Below are positions 21,195-30,379 of a stretch of DNA of 64,000 bases, in pieces (position 1 is the first letter of the stretch; every line of letters begins with the position of its first letter). Where the stretch lies: positions 33,354-97,353 of the IMG/VR virus record IMGVR_UViG_3300032296_001209. One strand, given 5' to 3'. Both the position numbers and the translations under genes were made by a program. Source of the stretch: a virus. The notes under the pieces were generated by a model, which was given only the letters and a program-made list of their open reading frames with translations, searched no databases and was not told where the DNA came from.

Positions 21195-23762
21195 TTATTC
21201 AGTAATCTGATCAAACCTACTAAGGAGATTATTAAAGTATATAGAATTCATATTATCCTGAATAAAAGGATCTATTCTTCCAGTTGCTGAATTAAATGCT
21301 GTTCCTGATGCAGAAATACTACCGTCATTATTCTGAGTAAATGTAATATCAATATTACTAATAGGATTCTTATATCTATAAGAACCACTGTTATTTAAAA
21401 TCATTTGCCTATCAGATGTCTCTAATCTAGTAGCAATAGGATTTGTAACTATCTCTCTTGGAATAACTGCTGTAATACCTCTAGCAATAATTTTATTATA
21501 TTGATCTACGCTAATAATACCAGATTCTTTTAAAGCTTTTAATTCTTTATCAGCAGAGCTAGGTCTTACAGTTAATGAATGATAACTATTATTACCTAAA
21601 GCTCTTCCTGCATAATCATATGCAATAGCTGTTTTATCTACAGCCATCTTAGAACGCAAGTTATTAAAGTAAGCTTTCAATGCAGGTAATGATTCCATAT
21701 CTGCAAATATGCCTTGACTCTGTTCTGTAATATCAGCAGCGTTACCAGCTCCTACTTTAACTATTGGATTATTTACATCATTCATAACACCAATAAATCC
21801 AATGGTGGTTGGTGACATAAACTTCTTAGGATCTGCAACACCGGTTACATAGTTAGAAATATACTGACCATCTCCTCCTGCACCTACAGGTCTGTACCCT
21901 GCTTTATTCTGAGCTAGATTTACATATTTAGCTTTATACTCTTCAGAAACATCCGCATAGTTCTCAGCAAAATTTTCAAATGACATAGGATAACCAGAAC
22001 TAGTTAATACTTTATATGCAGAATTAACATCTCTTAATGATCCTTCTTTGCTAAACATAGCTCCTAAAATATTTGGATTAAACTCATTGCTAGCAATCAT
22101 ATTACTAACTACTACTTTATTATTACTCGCTACTACAGAAGAATTAGTATAAGCTAATTGCTTTCTATCATTTACAGCAATTAATAAAGGCGCCATTTTA
22201 TTACTCAAGTTAGGATCAGCAGCTAACATATTCTCTATTCTTTGCTGAATCTTATTAAGTCCACTCAAACCAATTTTACCTTGTTTAAGTGCAGTCATAT
22301 TAAATCCAGCACCAGATACTGCAGACTCAATAGCACTCTGTAACTTAGGATCATTAGTATTATAAATACTTTGTGCTAGTGCAGAAACACTTTTTGAGTA
22401 TTGTTGCCAGCTAGTATTAAACTCTTGTCTATCTGCAGCAAGTGGATCACCAGAAACACCAGCTTGATAGCTTGTAGAACCTGCCATAAATTGATCTTGT
22501 GCACCGGCTGCCATTGCCATCTTCTCTCTTTCAAAATCTTGTCTAATCTTTTCTTTCTTTGTCCAAGTAGAAAACTCTAAACTATTTTTAAATGCTTCAA
22601 GTCTATAAGGATCAGCCTCTCTTTTAACAGAGTAATTTTTATAGGCTTCTGTTTCAGAAGCTTTAGCTAATTGATCAGAAATAAAACTTGTAGCTTTAGA
22701 AGCTTGAAAAGCTCTACCTAATAAATCTACATCTTGTGTTTCAACAGCTGTAGTAATCTGTTTGATTCTATCTTCTAGATTAGTAACTATTTGATCACCA
22801 GTAGCTTTTTCTTTTGCTAATGCCTGATACTGCGCTTGCTCTTTTTGAGAGAGTCTATCACCCCTATTTATTCTAGACTCATATACGCTTAACTTACTAG
22901 ATGTTTCAGATACACTTTCTTTAATATCTTCTAATCTAGACATATCATTTTCTAAAGCTACGTCAGCATTATTAATATAATACTCTTGCTTAGCAGCATT
23001 AATATCACCGTTATATTTTTGATTTGCTAATGCAGTTATATCATTCATTGATCTAACATATGCATCTTCCTGAGCATAAGCTCTAACGTTAGGATCAGCT
23101 CCTAATGCCATACTTAAATACTGCCTGATTACATTTATAGACTTTGGCCCACCAGTAGTAGTAATATTATATCCACCTTTTAGTTCTTCAACAGATATGT
23201 TTTTAAAATCATCACCAATTAATTCATGAGCCATCTTTGCAATATTTACAGCTGGCACATACTTAGGTAAAGGCATTTTATATGCTTTATCTTGAGGTGC
23301 TGTTCTAAATTCCATCTGTTTATACTCTAGCGCTTGTACTCCAACTGGAGACCATTTGGCTTGTGTTTCTTCATCACCGGCAATCCTATATGCTTCTGCT
23401 TCAGTTTCACCTTGCCTTTTAGCTTTAGTAAACATGATATCATACTGCATCTTCTTGTCATCTACAAAAGGTTGAAATACCTGTTGTGCTAATTGTACAT
23501 TAGCTGGATCTGAAAGATCTAAAGATGTAATTTGTTGAATAGCTTTCTCAGAGTTCTTCAAGAAGTTATCTCTTGCTTCTCTATTATCATCTCTTGTAAG
23601 ATCAGCATATACAATACTACCATATGCACCACTTAATTTATTAAGTGCGCTATCATACCTAGCCTGTCTTGTTGCTAAAACCGTATTAAGAAAATCAAAA
23701 TTGGGTTTATAAGGCTCAGCCTTTGGTATATAATCGGTAAGACCTTGAATGTAACTAGCCAT
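21195..23762 (-). CDS. crAss-like cargo protein (C1-type)
   Basis: 855 residues starting MASYIQGLTDYIPKAEPYKP. This start, followed by a helical region with ARQARYDSALNKLSGAYGS and ITSLDLSDPANVQLAQQVF, closely resembles what I remember of the conserved internal cargo protein next to the muzzle and polymerase genes in crAss-like phages. The protein is mostly helical and Ala/Gln/Asn-rich, with no enzyme motif. A 54-bp gap upstream is the longest break in the giant-protein array and contains a possible promoter. The role in genome ejection is inferred from that family, not shown here. Confidence 0.7.
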   Translation of the reverse strand: MASYIQGLTDYIPKAEPYKPNFDFLNTVLATRQARYDSALNKLSGAYGSIVYADLTRDDNREARDNFLKNSEKAIQQITSLDLSDPANVQLAQQVFQPFVDDKKMQYDIMFTKAKRQGETEAEAYRIAGDEETQAKWSPVGVQALEYKQMEFRTAPQDKAYKMPLPKYVPAVNIAKMAHELIGDDFKNISVEELKGGYNITTTGGPKSINVIRQYLSMALGADPNVRAYAQEDAYVRSMNDITALANQKYNGDINAAKQEYYINNADVALENDMSRLEDIKESVSETSSKLSVYESRINRGDRLSQKEQAQYQALAKEKATGDQIVTNLEDRIKQITTAVETQDVDLLGRAFQASKATSFISDQLAKASETEAYKNYSVKREADPYRLEAFKNSLEFSTWTKKEKIRQDFEREKMAMAAGAQDQFMAGSTSYQAGVSGDPLAADRQEFNTSWQQYSKSVSALAQSIYNTNDPKLQSAIESAVSGAGFNMTALKQGKIGLSGLNKIQQRIENMLAADPNLSNKMAPLLIAVNDRKQLAYTNSSVVASNNKVVVSNMIASNEFNPNILGAMFSKEGSLRDVNSAYKVLTSSGYPMSFENFAENYADVSEEYKAKYVNLAQNKAGYRPVGAGGDGQYISNYVTGVADPKKFMSPTTIGFIGVMNDVNNPIVKVGAGNAADITEQSQGIFADMESLPALKAYFNNLRSKMAVDKTAIAYDYAGRALGNNSYHSLTVRPSSADKELKALKESGIISVDQYNKIIARGITAVIPREIVTNPIATRLETSDRQMILNNSGSYRYKNPISNIDITFTQNNDGSISASGTAFNSATGRIDPFIQDNMNSIYFNNLLSRFDQITE

Positions 23763-23782
23763 TATCTATATTATAAATATAA

Positions 23783-23790
23783 CAAATATA
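23783..23790 (-). promoter_or_regulatory. Possible -7 element (TATATTTG) before the cargo/polymerase genes
   Basis: The minus strand reads TATATTTG, matching the Bacteroidota housekeeping promoter element TAnnTTTG, 21 bases upstream of the ATG at 23762. No good TTTG element was found about 19 bases further upstream, so this is a weak call. It would allow the cargo and polymerase genes to be transcribed separately. Confidence 0.25.
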
Positions 23791-23816
23791 AAGTTAAACT
23801 ATTAAACCTCTAATAT

Positions 23817-26800
23817 TTAAGAGCCCTTAGTTTTCCTTCTGTTAGACATTGCAGATTGTGCTGCTAAAATATTACCACGCTCATCTACATCTATATCTCC
23901 GAATATACTTTTAACCATAGCAGCCTGAACTGTAGGATTCTTAGTATCAATTCCCATTTCAGTTAAGTATTTTGCTAAATCTTTACCCTTTTGTCCAGGT
24001 GGAAGTTTTTGAGCTGGTGTATAATAAGTTTTAAGAGCAGCAGGATCAACAAAGAAATTAGGATATAAACTGTTCATTTGATCTGTTATAAATCTATTTT
24101 CTAATGCAGCATTTACATAATCAACAGCCTCTCTTCTACCAGCTCTTCTAGCATTATCATATTGCTGATTAGTAGCAACAGTCTTATCATAGAAGTCATT
24201 AGCAGCTAATTGATTTCTAAAGTTAGCTTCATTGATTAATTGCTTATTAGCTTGCTCAAACTGATTAGCTACACCAACATTTAAGTTATTATATCTACCT
24301 AAGATATTAGCAGCATTAGCTAAACCTTTACCTTGTACTTCAGAGAACCTTGTATTGAAAGCTTGTGGTCCAGTAAACTGAGCCAAGTTTGCACCAGCAA
24401 TATTAGCCATCTCAGCATTTGCTGCTAACTCTCTATTAGGATCATAGAATGTAGGCTCCATAGGCTCTGCAGTAAACTGTGCCATTCTAGGATAGTATCT
24501 ATTGATACTAGCTAAGTCACCAACAGCAGCTGCAGTATTTAATACATCTTGAGGATAGAAACCAATAGGTGGTCTTTTTGGAACCGGTGGAGGATTTAAT
24601 TGTCCTGGCTCAAGAGGATCTCTTGGGGTATTTGGAGTATTTGGAGTCTCTGGAGTTTCATCATCAAAATAGTTTGGAACAGAATAAGTTACTCTACCAA
24701 ATTTTACATCTCTTTGATAAGGATCTTTACTATTAGGATCTTTTGGTTTAAAGTAAGCTTTACCTGTGGCTTTAATAGATTTTTCATTAACCTTATCTTG
24801 GAACCATCCTGCAGCTTTATTACCAACAGTTTCTAAATTTTTTAATCTATCTGGATCATTGTCTACAGTTTCTAAATCTTGTTTAAATTTATTAAATCCT
24901 CCTGGATATTCTTTTTCAATCCAATCACCATGTCTGTCTTGAAAATCTTTCCACTCTGCAGAACTTAAAGTTCCTTCAGTTCTAGCTGAAGCTTCAGCAC
25001 TTGGTAAATAAATACCTGTATTTTTTACACGAGGTTGATTAGCAAACTGTCCTGCAGGAATTCTGGTATAGATAACTTTATTACCTTTTCTAACTCTCTC
25101 ATCAATTGCAGTTCCAATTTCTGGAGAACCATATTGTGTAAACTTTGTATCTTCTGCGGTTCTGACTTTTCTAGTTCCTGGTATTTCATTACCTGCCTCA
25201 TCAACAAGATATTTCTGATCACCTTCATAATACAAATAAGCTTTCTTTCCTGTTGTTTTACTAGTTCTTTCTTCAATAAAAACTTTAGCATATGGATTTG
25301 GCTTTGCTACTTCTTGAGGAGTTTCTCCTGCAGTTTGATACTGTGGAATATTACCACCATATTCATAATCGCCCCATTCTGAACTTACAGGATCTGTACT
25401 GGGTTTAGCTACATTAACTTTAGGCTTTGGTGTTTGAGCAGCAGGTTTAACTTTTTGTGTTACAACCGGTTGTTTAACTGGTGCTGGGGCAATGGTATCT
25501 ACTTGTTGTTTAGCAAACGGTTGATTAAGAGTATTTAAAAACTCTTGTCTTCCTTTATCTACTCTTTCAATGTAAGATGGAATACCACTAGATTTAATAA
25601 CTAAATCAATTGCAGCTTCTGGATTATTAAATGTATAATCTTGAAATCTCTGAGGAGACATATTTTGTGAAGATACGCTATATGGTGCAGCTTGCATATT
25701 AGCTGTAGGTTTAACTTGCCATCTACCATCTTTATATTCTATATCCTGAGCTGTATATGGTGTTGTTCTATTAACTGGAACATTTGGTGTTGCTCTCTGA
25801 GTAATTCCAGTATTTGGATTACCAGCGTAGTAATTTCTTTTTAATTTTTCAAACTCTGCCATACCATCCATTCTACTAATACCATTTTGAGCTTTAGGAA
25901 TACCACCATACATAGCCATTGCCATACCTTCTTCAGGAGATGGTGGTAAGAACTGTGCTGGATCTAATCCTACTTTATCCATATATGGTACAGCAATTTG
26001 TGGAACACCTTGAGGAAATCCTTTCTGTGATTCTTGTACAAGAGCTAACTTACCTAAGTTAGAGATATAGTTATCAGCCATCATAACAGCTGTCTTTTTA
26101 CGTAAGGGATCGGTCTCAGAATATAAGCCTTCACGCAACTCTTTATTATTAAGATCAAACTTCTTAGAAATTTTAGCTGGAGTATAACCACCTTTCTTAG
26201 CAGCAAACCCAAAAGATTCTAATATAGCGGGATCTTTAATCTTCATAGCCTTTGTATCTGAATAAATAAAACTATCTGGAGTAGCTTTATCTCCAGCTAA
26301 TGGAGTACCACCTTCTGAGTGACGCTTACCACCAATCTTAAAGAACTCAGGAATTGTACTATTAGTACCTTTACGTACTAGAGTCTCTCCCTTCTCTGCT
26401 TCTAATACAGAGATAGATCTAGGATCCGGTCCTAATGTCTGACCATATTGTTCTTGTGGTTCACCTTCAGTAGCACCATTAAACATGTTCATCATGTAAG
26501 CTGAGTTACCATATAACTGATTAACAGCTTTAGCATCTTGAGTACCACCATATCCAGCTTGTGGTAAACTTGTAATTTTTACTTTTCTTTTCATTTCTCC
26601 ACCCATTTGGGCCTCTTTATTATAACCTTTAATTATAGCTTCATCCGGTCTAAAGTCTAAACCAAAACCAGGAGTATTAGTTAAGTAATCTCCTCTATTA
26701 CCAGAGTAATCTTCCGGTCTAACATTATATAAGTTATCAGCTAAAAACTGATCTCTAAAATCTTCTTCAGTACTTCTATCTTGAATCTTTCTAGCAACAG

Positions 26801-27440
26801 AACTAAATATATCTGTACCAGCTAATAACATAGGACCCACATAAGGATTACCTTTTTGATTAGGTTTTTTTGTTTTAATATCGCCAAATGGTTCTAAGCC
26901 CATTAACTTCCTAGTATCTTCAGGAATCTGATCAGTATAAGATTTTCTAATAGCATCCTTTGTACTAAGAATGCCAGACTCTAATTTAGTATTTCTAGGA
27001 TATAAGCTTAAAGAACGTCCTCCCATAGATGTAGGCAACTTACTATAATCAATAGGAGTTGTATTTTCAAAAAATAAAGGTTCTCCAACACTAGTTTTTG
27101 GTGCAAAAGATGAAGGGCGTAGACCTTGAATGCTTGGCATACCTACATTAAAAGATCCTGTAGTATTAGGATCTCCTTGATATACATCAGCATAAAATGA
27201 AGGATTAGTATTTAAATTAAACGCAGGCATTCCTACATTAAAGTTACCACTAGTATTATTAATACCAGAATAAACATCTGCAGAAATTGCTCCAGAGGTT
27301 GGTGCACTTCCAAAAGACGGATAGGGATTATTTTTTTGCCAGGTGGCTAAATAATCTGGACGTAGCACATTAGGTGCAGGTAAGTTATTAAATCCGTATT
27401 GAGCTTTAGGTAAGCTCTTAACCCTTACTTTCTTTTTCAT
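23817..27440 (-). CDS. Large virion protein with duplicated N-terminal motif
   Basis: 1207 residues. The ATG at 27440 overlaps the HNH stop as ATGA. The start, KKKVRVKSLPKAQYG, recurs at about residue 284 as KRKVKITSLPQAGYG, preceded by an internal Met, suggesting fusion or duplication of two units. Between about residues 350 and 510 is a conserved-looking block (GGKRHSEGGTPLAGDKATP...SFIYSD...GKLALVQESQKGFPQG) that I remember from crAss-like hypothetical proteins. A middle Pro-rich region and a C-terminal helical domain follow. Several GG/QxG motifs are scattered through it. No enzyme motif was seen; probably an internal or tail-associated structural protein. Confidence 0.6.
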   Translation of the reverse strand: MKKKVRVKSLPKAQYGFNNLPAPNVLRPDYLATWQKNNPYPSFGSAPTSGAISADVYSGINNTSGNFNVGMPAFNLNTNPSFYADVYQGDPNTTGSFNVGMPSIQGLRPSSFAPKTSVGEPLFFENTTPIDYSKLPTSMGGRSLSLYPRNTKLESGILSTKDAIRKSYTDQIPEDTRKLMGLEPFGDIKTKKPNQKGNPYVGPMLLAGTDIFSSVARKIQDRSTEEDFRDQFLADNLYNVRPEDYSGNRGDYLTNTPGFGLDFRPDEAIIKGYNKEAQMGGEMKRKVKITSLPQAGYGGTQDAKAVNQLYGNSAYMMNMFNGATEGEPQEQYGQTLGPDPRSISVLEAEKGETLVRKGTNSTIPEFFKIGGKRHSEGGTPLAGDKATPDSFIYSDTKAMKIKDPAILESFGFAAKKGGYTPAKISKKFDLNNKELREGLYSETDPLRKKTAVMMADNYISNLGKLALVQESQKGFPQGVPQIAVPYMDKVGLDPAQFLPPSPEEGMAMAMYGGIPKAQNGISRMDGMAEFEKLKRNYYAGNPNTGITQRATPNVPVNRTTPYTAQDIEYKDGRWQVKPTANMQAAPYSVSSQNMSPQRFQDYTFNNPEAAIDLVIKSSGIPSYIERVDKGRQEFLNTLNQPFAKQQVDTIAPAPVKQPVVTQKVKPAAQTPKPKVNVAKPSTDPVSSEWGDYEYGGNIPQYQTAGETPQEVAKPNPYAKVFIEERTSKTTGKKAYLYYEGDQKYLVDEAGNEIPGTRKVRTAEDTKFTQYGSPEIGTAIDERVRKGNKVIYTRIPAGQFANQPRVKNTGIYLPSAEASARTEGTLSSAEWKDFQDRHGDWIEKEYPGGFNKFKQDLETVDNDPDRLKNLETVGNKAAGWFQDKVNEKSIKATGKAYFKPKDPNSKDPYQRDVKFGRVTYSVPNYFDDETPETPNTPNTPRDPLEPGQLNPPPVPKRPPIGFYPQDVLNTAAAVGDLASINRYYPRMAQFTAEPMEPTFYDPNRELAANAEMANIAGANLAQFTGPQAFNTRFSEVQGKGLANAANILGRYNNLNVGVANQFEQANKQLINEANFRNQLAANDFYDKTVATNQQYDNARRAGRREAVDYVNAALENRFITDQMNSLYPNFFVDPAALKTYYTPAQKLPPGQKGKDLAKYLTEMGIDTKNPTVQAAMVKSIFGDIDVDERGNILAAQSAMSNRRKTKGS

Positions 27441-27988
27441 GTCTTATTTTTTAATATACTATCACAAAAGAAATATAATTCATCTAAAGTTAAATCTGAT
27501 TTCATTTGATTTATAGCCATGCAAACAAATTGTATATTACCTTGGATATATCCTTTTTTACTATCAATTCTATCTATACTTAAGTTAGTTAAAATTCTAC
27601 CTTTATTACTTAAATATGTCATATCAATTTGAGATAAAGCACATTTACCTTCTTGCTTATTCCATATTTCTTTTAAATAATCTAAATCAATATTAACTTC
27701 TAACTTTAAACGATTCGCTCTATCTTTTAATCCTAAAAATCTTTTATTTAATAACTGTTCAAAAGTAGAATTATTATTACTTAATAATCTTTTTTTATAC
27801 TGTGAGTGCTTACAATCCTTACATCTTCTATCTTTACCATCTCTATAAAAAATATTACTCTCTTCAGAATTATTATCAAACAAATTAATATCTTTATAGT
27901 CTTTGCATTTATAACAATACAAATTCCCTAAATCATCTTTTTGTTTAAATTTAGTTCTGTGTCTTCTTTTTTTATCAGATGTATTCAA
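27437..27988 (-). CDS. Freestanding HNH homing-type endonuclease
   Basis: 183 residues. The N-terminus has two zinc-knuckle pairs (C25xxC28 and C56xxC59). The C-terminal HNH-like core contains LSIDRIDSKKGYIQGNIQFV (137-154) followed by INQMKSDLTLDEL, typical of phage homing HNH enzymes, which cut DNA and spread their own gene. There is no in-frame ATG upstream of the motifs: the only good start is TTG at 27988, with an AAGG-like Shine-Dalgarno about 7-10 bases upstream. The start overlaps the previous gene by 14 bases and the end overlaps the next start as ATGA. It interrupts no reading frame and is not in an obvious intron. Confidence 0.8.
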   Translation of the reverse strand: MNTSDKKRRHRTKFKQKDDLGNLYCYKCKDYKDINLFDNNSEESNIFYRDGKDRRCKDCKHSQYKKRLLSNNNSTFEQLLNKRFLGLKDRANRLKLEVNIDLDYLKEIWNKQEGKCALSQIDMTYLSNKGRILTNLSIDRIDSKKGYIQGNIQFVCMAINQMKSDLTLDELYFFCDSILKNKT

Positions 27989-30374
27989 CTTTGTATCCTT
28001 TATTAATTAAATCTTGTATTTCTTCATCAGATAATTCATATTCTTCACCCATAACATAACCACCATTCTGATAATTTCTTCCACCAAATACATGAGCAAA
28101 GTTAGCTCTTTTAACTTGTGTTGCACTATAGTCCTCTTTATTTGCAAGTACCTTTCTAGCAAACTCTTGCACACCCATACCGGCTCTATTAGCTGACTCA
28201 GTAAACTTACCTTTATTAGCAGGATTAATATTTATACCACCATAAGCCATTTGAGGAGATTGGCCTTGTTGTGCTTCTTGAATAGCCTGCATAATCTTTT
28301 GAATAGCTTCTTGTTGTTCTAAAGGTGGTAAAGATTGTAACTGTGCCATAAGTTGTTCAGGATCTGTTTGAGTCATTTGTGCATACATCTGAATAGCTTG
28401 CATAACTTCATCTTGTTGACCACCCTGTTGATATACTTTACCTCCACACTCATAACAAGGTTGACCACCTTTCATCATCTGGTACATAGCATCTATATCC
28501 ATTTCACCACCATACATGTCAGTATCACCACCATACATTCTTCTACCCATTTTACGGAGTTCTTTATTTGATGGAGTTTGACCAGTGCCTAGTCTTGGAT
28601 CATTAGAATTCATGAACTCTTGATAACCTCTTTGCTTACGACCAGCTCTAATTTCAGAGGCAATAATACCAGCGGCAGTTCCAATACCTAAACCAATACC
28701 AGCTATTGTATCATTACGTTTCTTTTTCTTAGCAGCAGCTTCTGCAGCGGCAGCTTTTTGTTCTTCTGTTAAAGCTGGACCACCTTCTTGAAATCTACGG
28801 GCTTGTTGATCAAATGCAGACTTCTGTAAATTAGTACCTTGATTTAATACTTTACCAGTATTAGGATCTACAGCTTGACTAAATGTAGTTGAACTAGAAA
28901 TAGTTCCTGGTGCAGAATTAAATATCATACGTCCTGTCTGATCTACAGCTGATTGAGGATTAGAGGACTGATAATAAGAATAAATGTCATTACGTGATGG
29001 TGCTTGTTTTACACCAGCTTTATTAAATTGCTGAAGCTGTTGATTATAATATTGTTCAAATCTAGGATCATTATCAATACCAGGAGACATAAATGTATTA
29101 ATAGGGGCAGAACCATAAGTTCCTCCTTCTGCCATATTAGATAATATCTTAGCTTGTACGTAAGGAGGTAATGCTTGGAATCCAGCATTAGTTGGTTGAC
29201 CACCTTTAGCATAACCATAGTCATCTAACTTATCTAAGTTACCAGCAGCGGCAAAACGAGCACGTGCAATTTCAGGAGGCATCATCTCACCACCATTAGC
29301 CCAAGTACCAAAACGTTTGTGCCAGTATAAAGGAGAGAATGGATCTGTAGCCTTAGCTGAGTTTTTACCACCCATTCTATTCCAGAAATTATCTTTACGT
29401 TTCTTAGAACCATGCTGGCTAAAGTCTTTCATACCAACATAACCACCATGTACAATTTTATACTTATCACCCTTCTTAGCTAATACCATCCATTTCTTAC
29501 CAGCTCTATCAGATTTTCTTTTAGCACCTACTTTACTAAAGCCTCTGTTCTTATAACGCTGAGGAATACCACCCATCTTCATCTCTTCCATCTCACCCAT
29601 GTTCATATCAATATCTTCTTCCTCTTCCTCTCCTTCTTCCTCTCCTTCTTCAGAACCTTCATTGAATTGAAGATAGTCAGCAACAGAAGAAATATAATCA
29701 TCAGCTAAAGTTAATTTACTAGCTACCCAAGGCTCAACCTCTGATTCACCATTAATAAAGTTTTGCAATCTAGCAATCTTATCATTCATAGCCATTATCT
29801 GACCCATTGCCATTTCACCACCTTCATCATAATAGTTATCACGCATCATCATACCTACACCACCCATCTGCATAGCTGGCATACCCATAACATTCATAGC
29901 TAACTTTGCCATCTGCATTTTATCTTCACCATTTCCTTCTGCATTATCCATAGCAGTTCCGGCAGCCATTGCACCATTAACCATAAAATCACCAATAGCA
30001 TTCGTAGGATTGTTAGCTCTATCCTCATTCATCTTATTATAATAAGAAGCCATGTTACCATCATAGTTAGGATATTGGAATATTTGTTGTTGCTCCATAC
30101 CACCACCGGTTTGAGCTTTTCTATATCCACCACCACGGTTCTTGTAAGTCTTCACAAGCCATGCAGAACCATAAGCTGAAGGCCAGGTATCAAATTTAGC
30201 TTTAGCCTCGGATTTAACACGAGAATATAATCCAGGATTAGTGGGTACATTACCACCTTTCTTCATCTCTCTGGCTTCAGGATAAGCTTGAAAGAATGCT
30301 TCTTCTGTAGGAAACATAGAATAGAATTCTTCCTCAGAATTAACACCAGCCATTTGTAAAAATTTATCTTTCAT
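27975..30374 (-). CDS. Gly/Met-rich virion protein with repeated GG motifs
   Basis: About 799 residues from the ATG at 30374, six bases after the previous stop (a TTG 27 bases upstream is the alternative). It contains an acidic run (EEGEEEGEEEEEDIDMN), then a basic domain with KKWMVLAKKGDKYKIVHGGY and SPLYWHKRFGTW, a module I remember from crAss-like and other aquatic phage proteins as a domain of unknown function. At least ten short motifs ending in GG (for example MKKGG, YDEGG, YAKGG, YQQGG, YQNGG) punctuate the chain. One pair of CxxC-type cysteines occurs at PCYECGG. Very low-complexity sequence suggests an extended or processed internal virion protein. No enzymatic function is recognised. 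Confidence 0.55.
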   Translation of the reverse strand: MKDKFLQMAGVNSEEEFYSMFPTEEAFFQAYPEAREMKKGGNVPTNPGLYSRVKSEAKAKFDTWPSAYGSAWLVKTYKNRGGGYRKAQTGGGMEQQQIFQYPNYDGNMASYYNKMNEDRANNPTNAIGDFMVNGAMAAGTAMDNAEGNGEDKMQMAKLAMNVMGMPAMQMGGVGMMMRDNYYDEGGEMAMGQIMAMNDKIARLQNFINGESEVEPWVASKLTLADDYISSVADYLQFNEGSEEGEEEGEEEEEDIDMNMGEMEEMKMGGIPQRYKNRGFSKVGAKRKSDRAGKKWMVLAKKGDKYKIVHGGYVGMKDFSQHGSKKRKDNFWNRMGGKNSAKATDPFSPLYWHKRFGTWANGGEMMPPEIARARFAAAGNLDKLDDYGYAKGGQPTNAGFQALPPYVQAKILSNMAEGGTYGSAPINTFMSPGIDNDPRFEQYYNQQLQQFNKAGVKQAPSRNDIYSYYQSSNPQSAVDQTGRMIFNSAPGTISSSTTFSQAVDPNTGKVLNQGTNLQKSAFDQQARRFQEGGPALTEEQKAAAAEAAAKKKKRNDTIAGIGLGIGTAAGIIASEIRAGRKQRGYQEFMNSNDPRLGTGQTPSNKELRKMGRRMYGGDTDMYGGEMDIDAMYQMMKGGQPCYECGGKVYQQGGQQDEVMQAIQMYAQMTQTDPEQLMAQLQSLPPLEQQEAIQKIMQAIQEAQQGQSPQMAYGGININPANKGKFTESANRAGMGVQEFARKVLANKEDYSATQVKRANFAHVFGGRNYQNGGYVMGEEYELSDEEIQDLINKGYKVEYI

Positions 30375-30379
30375 TTTAG

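Noticed and set aside
27437-27988. Group I intron or intein around the HNH gene
   Set aside because: Neighbouring proteins have complete, natural-looking ends, and no splice-type structure or split domain was seen.
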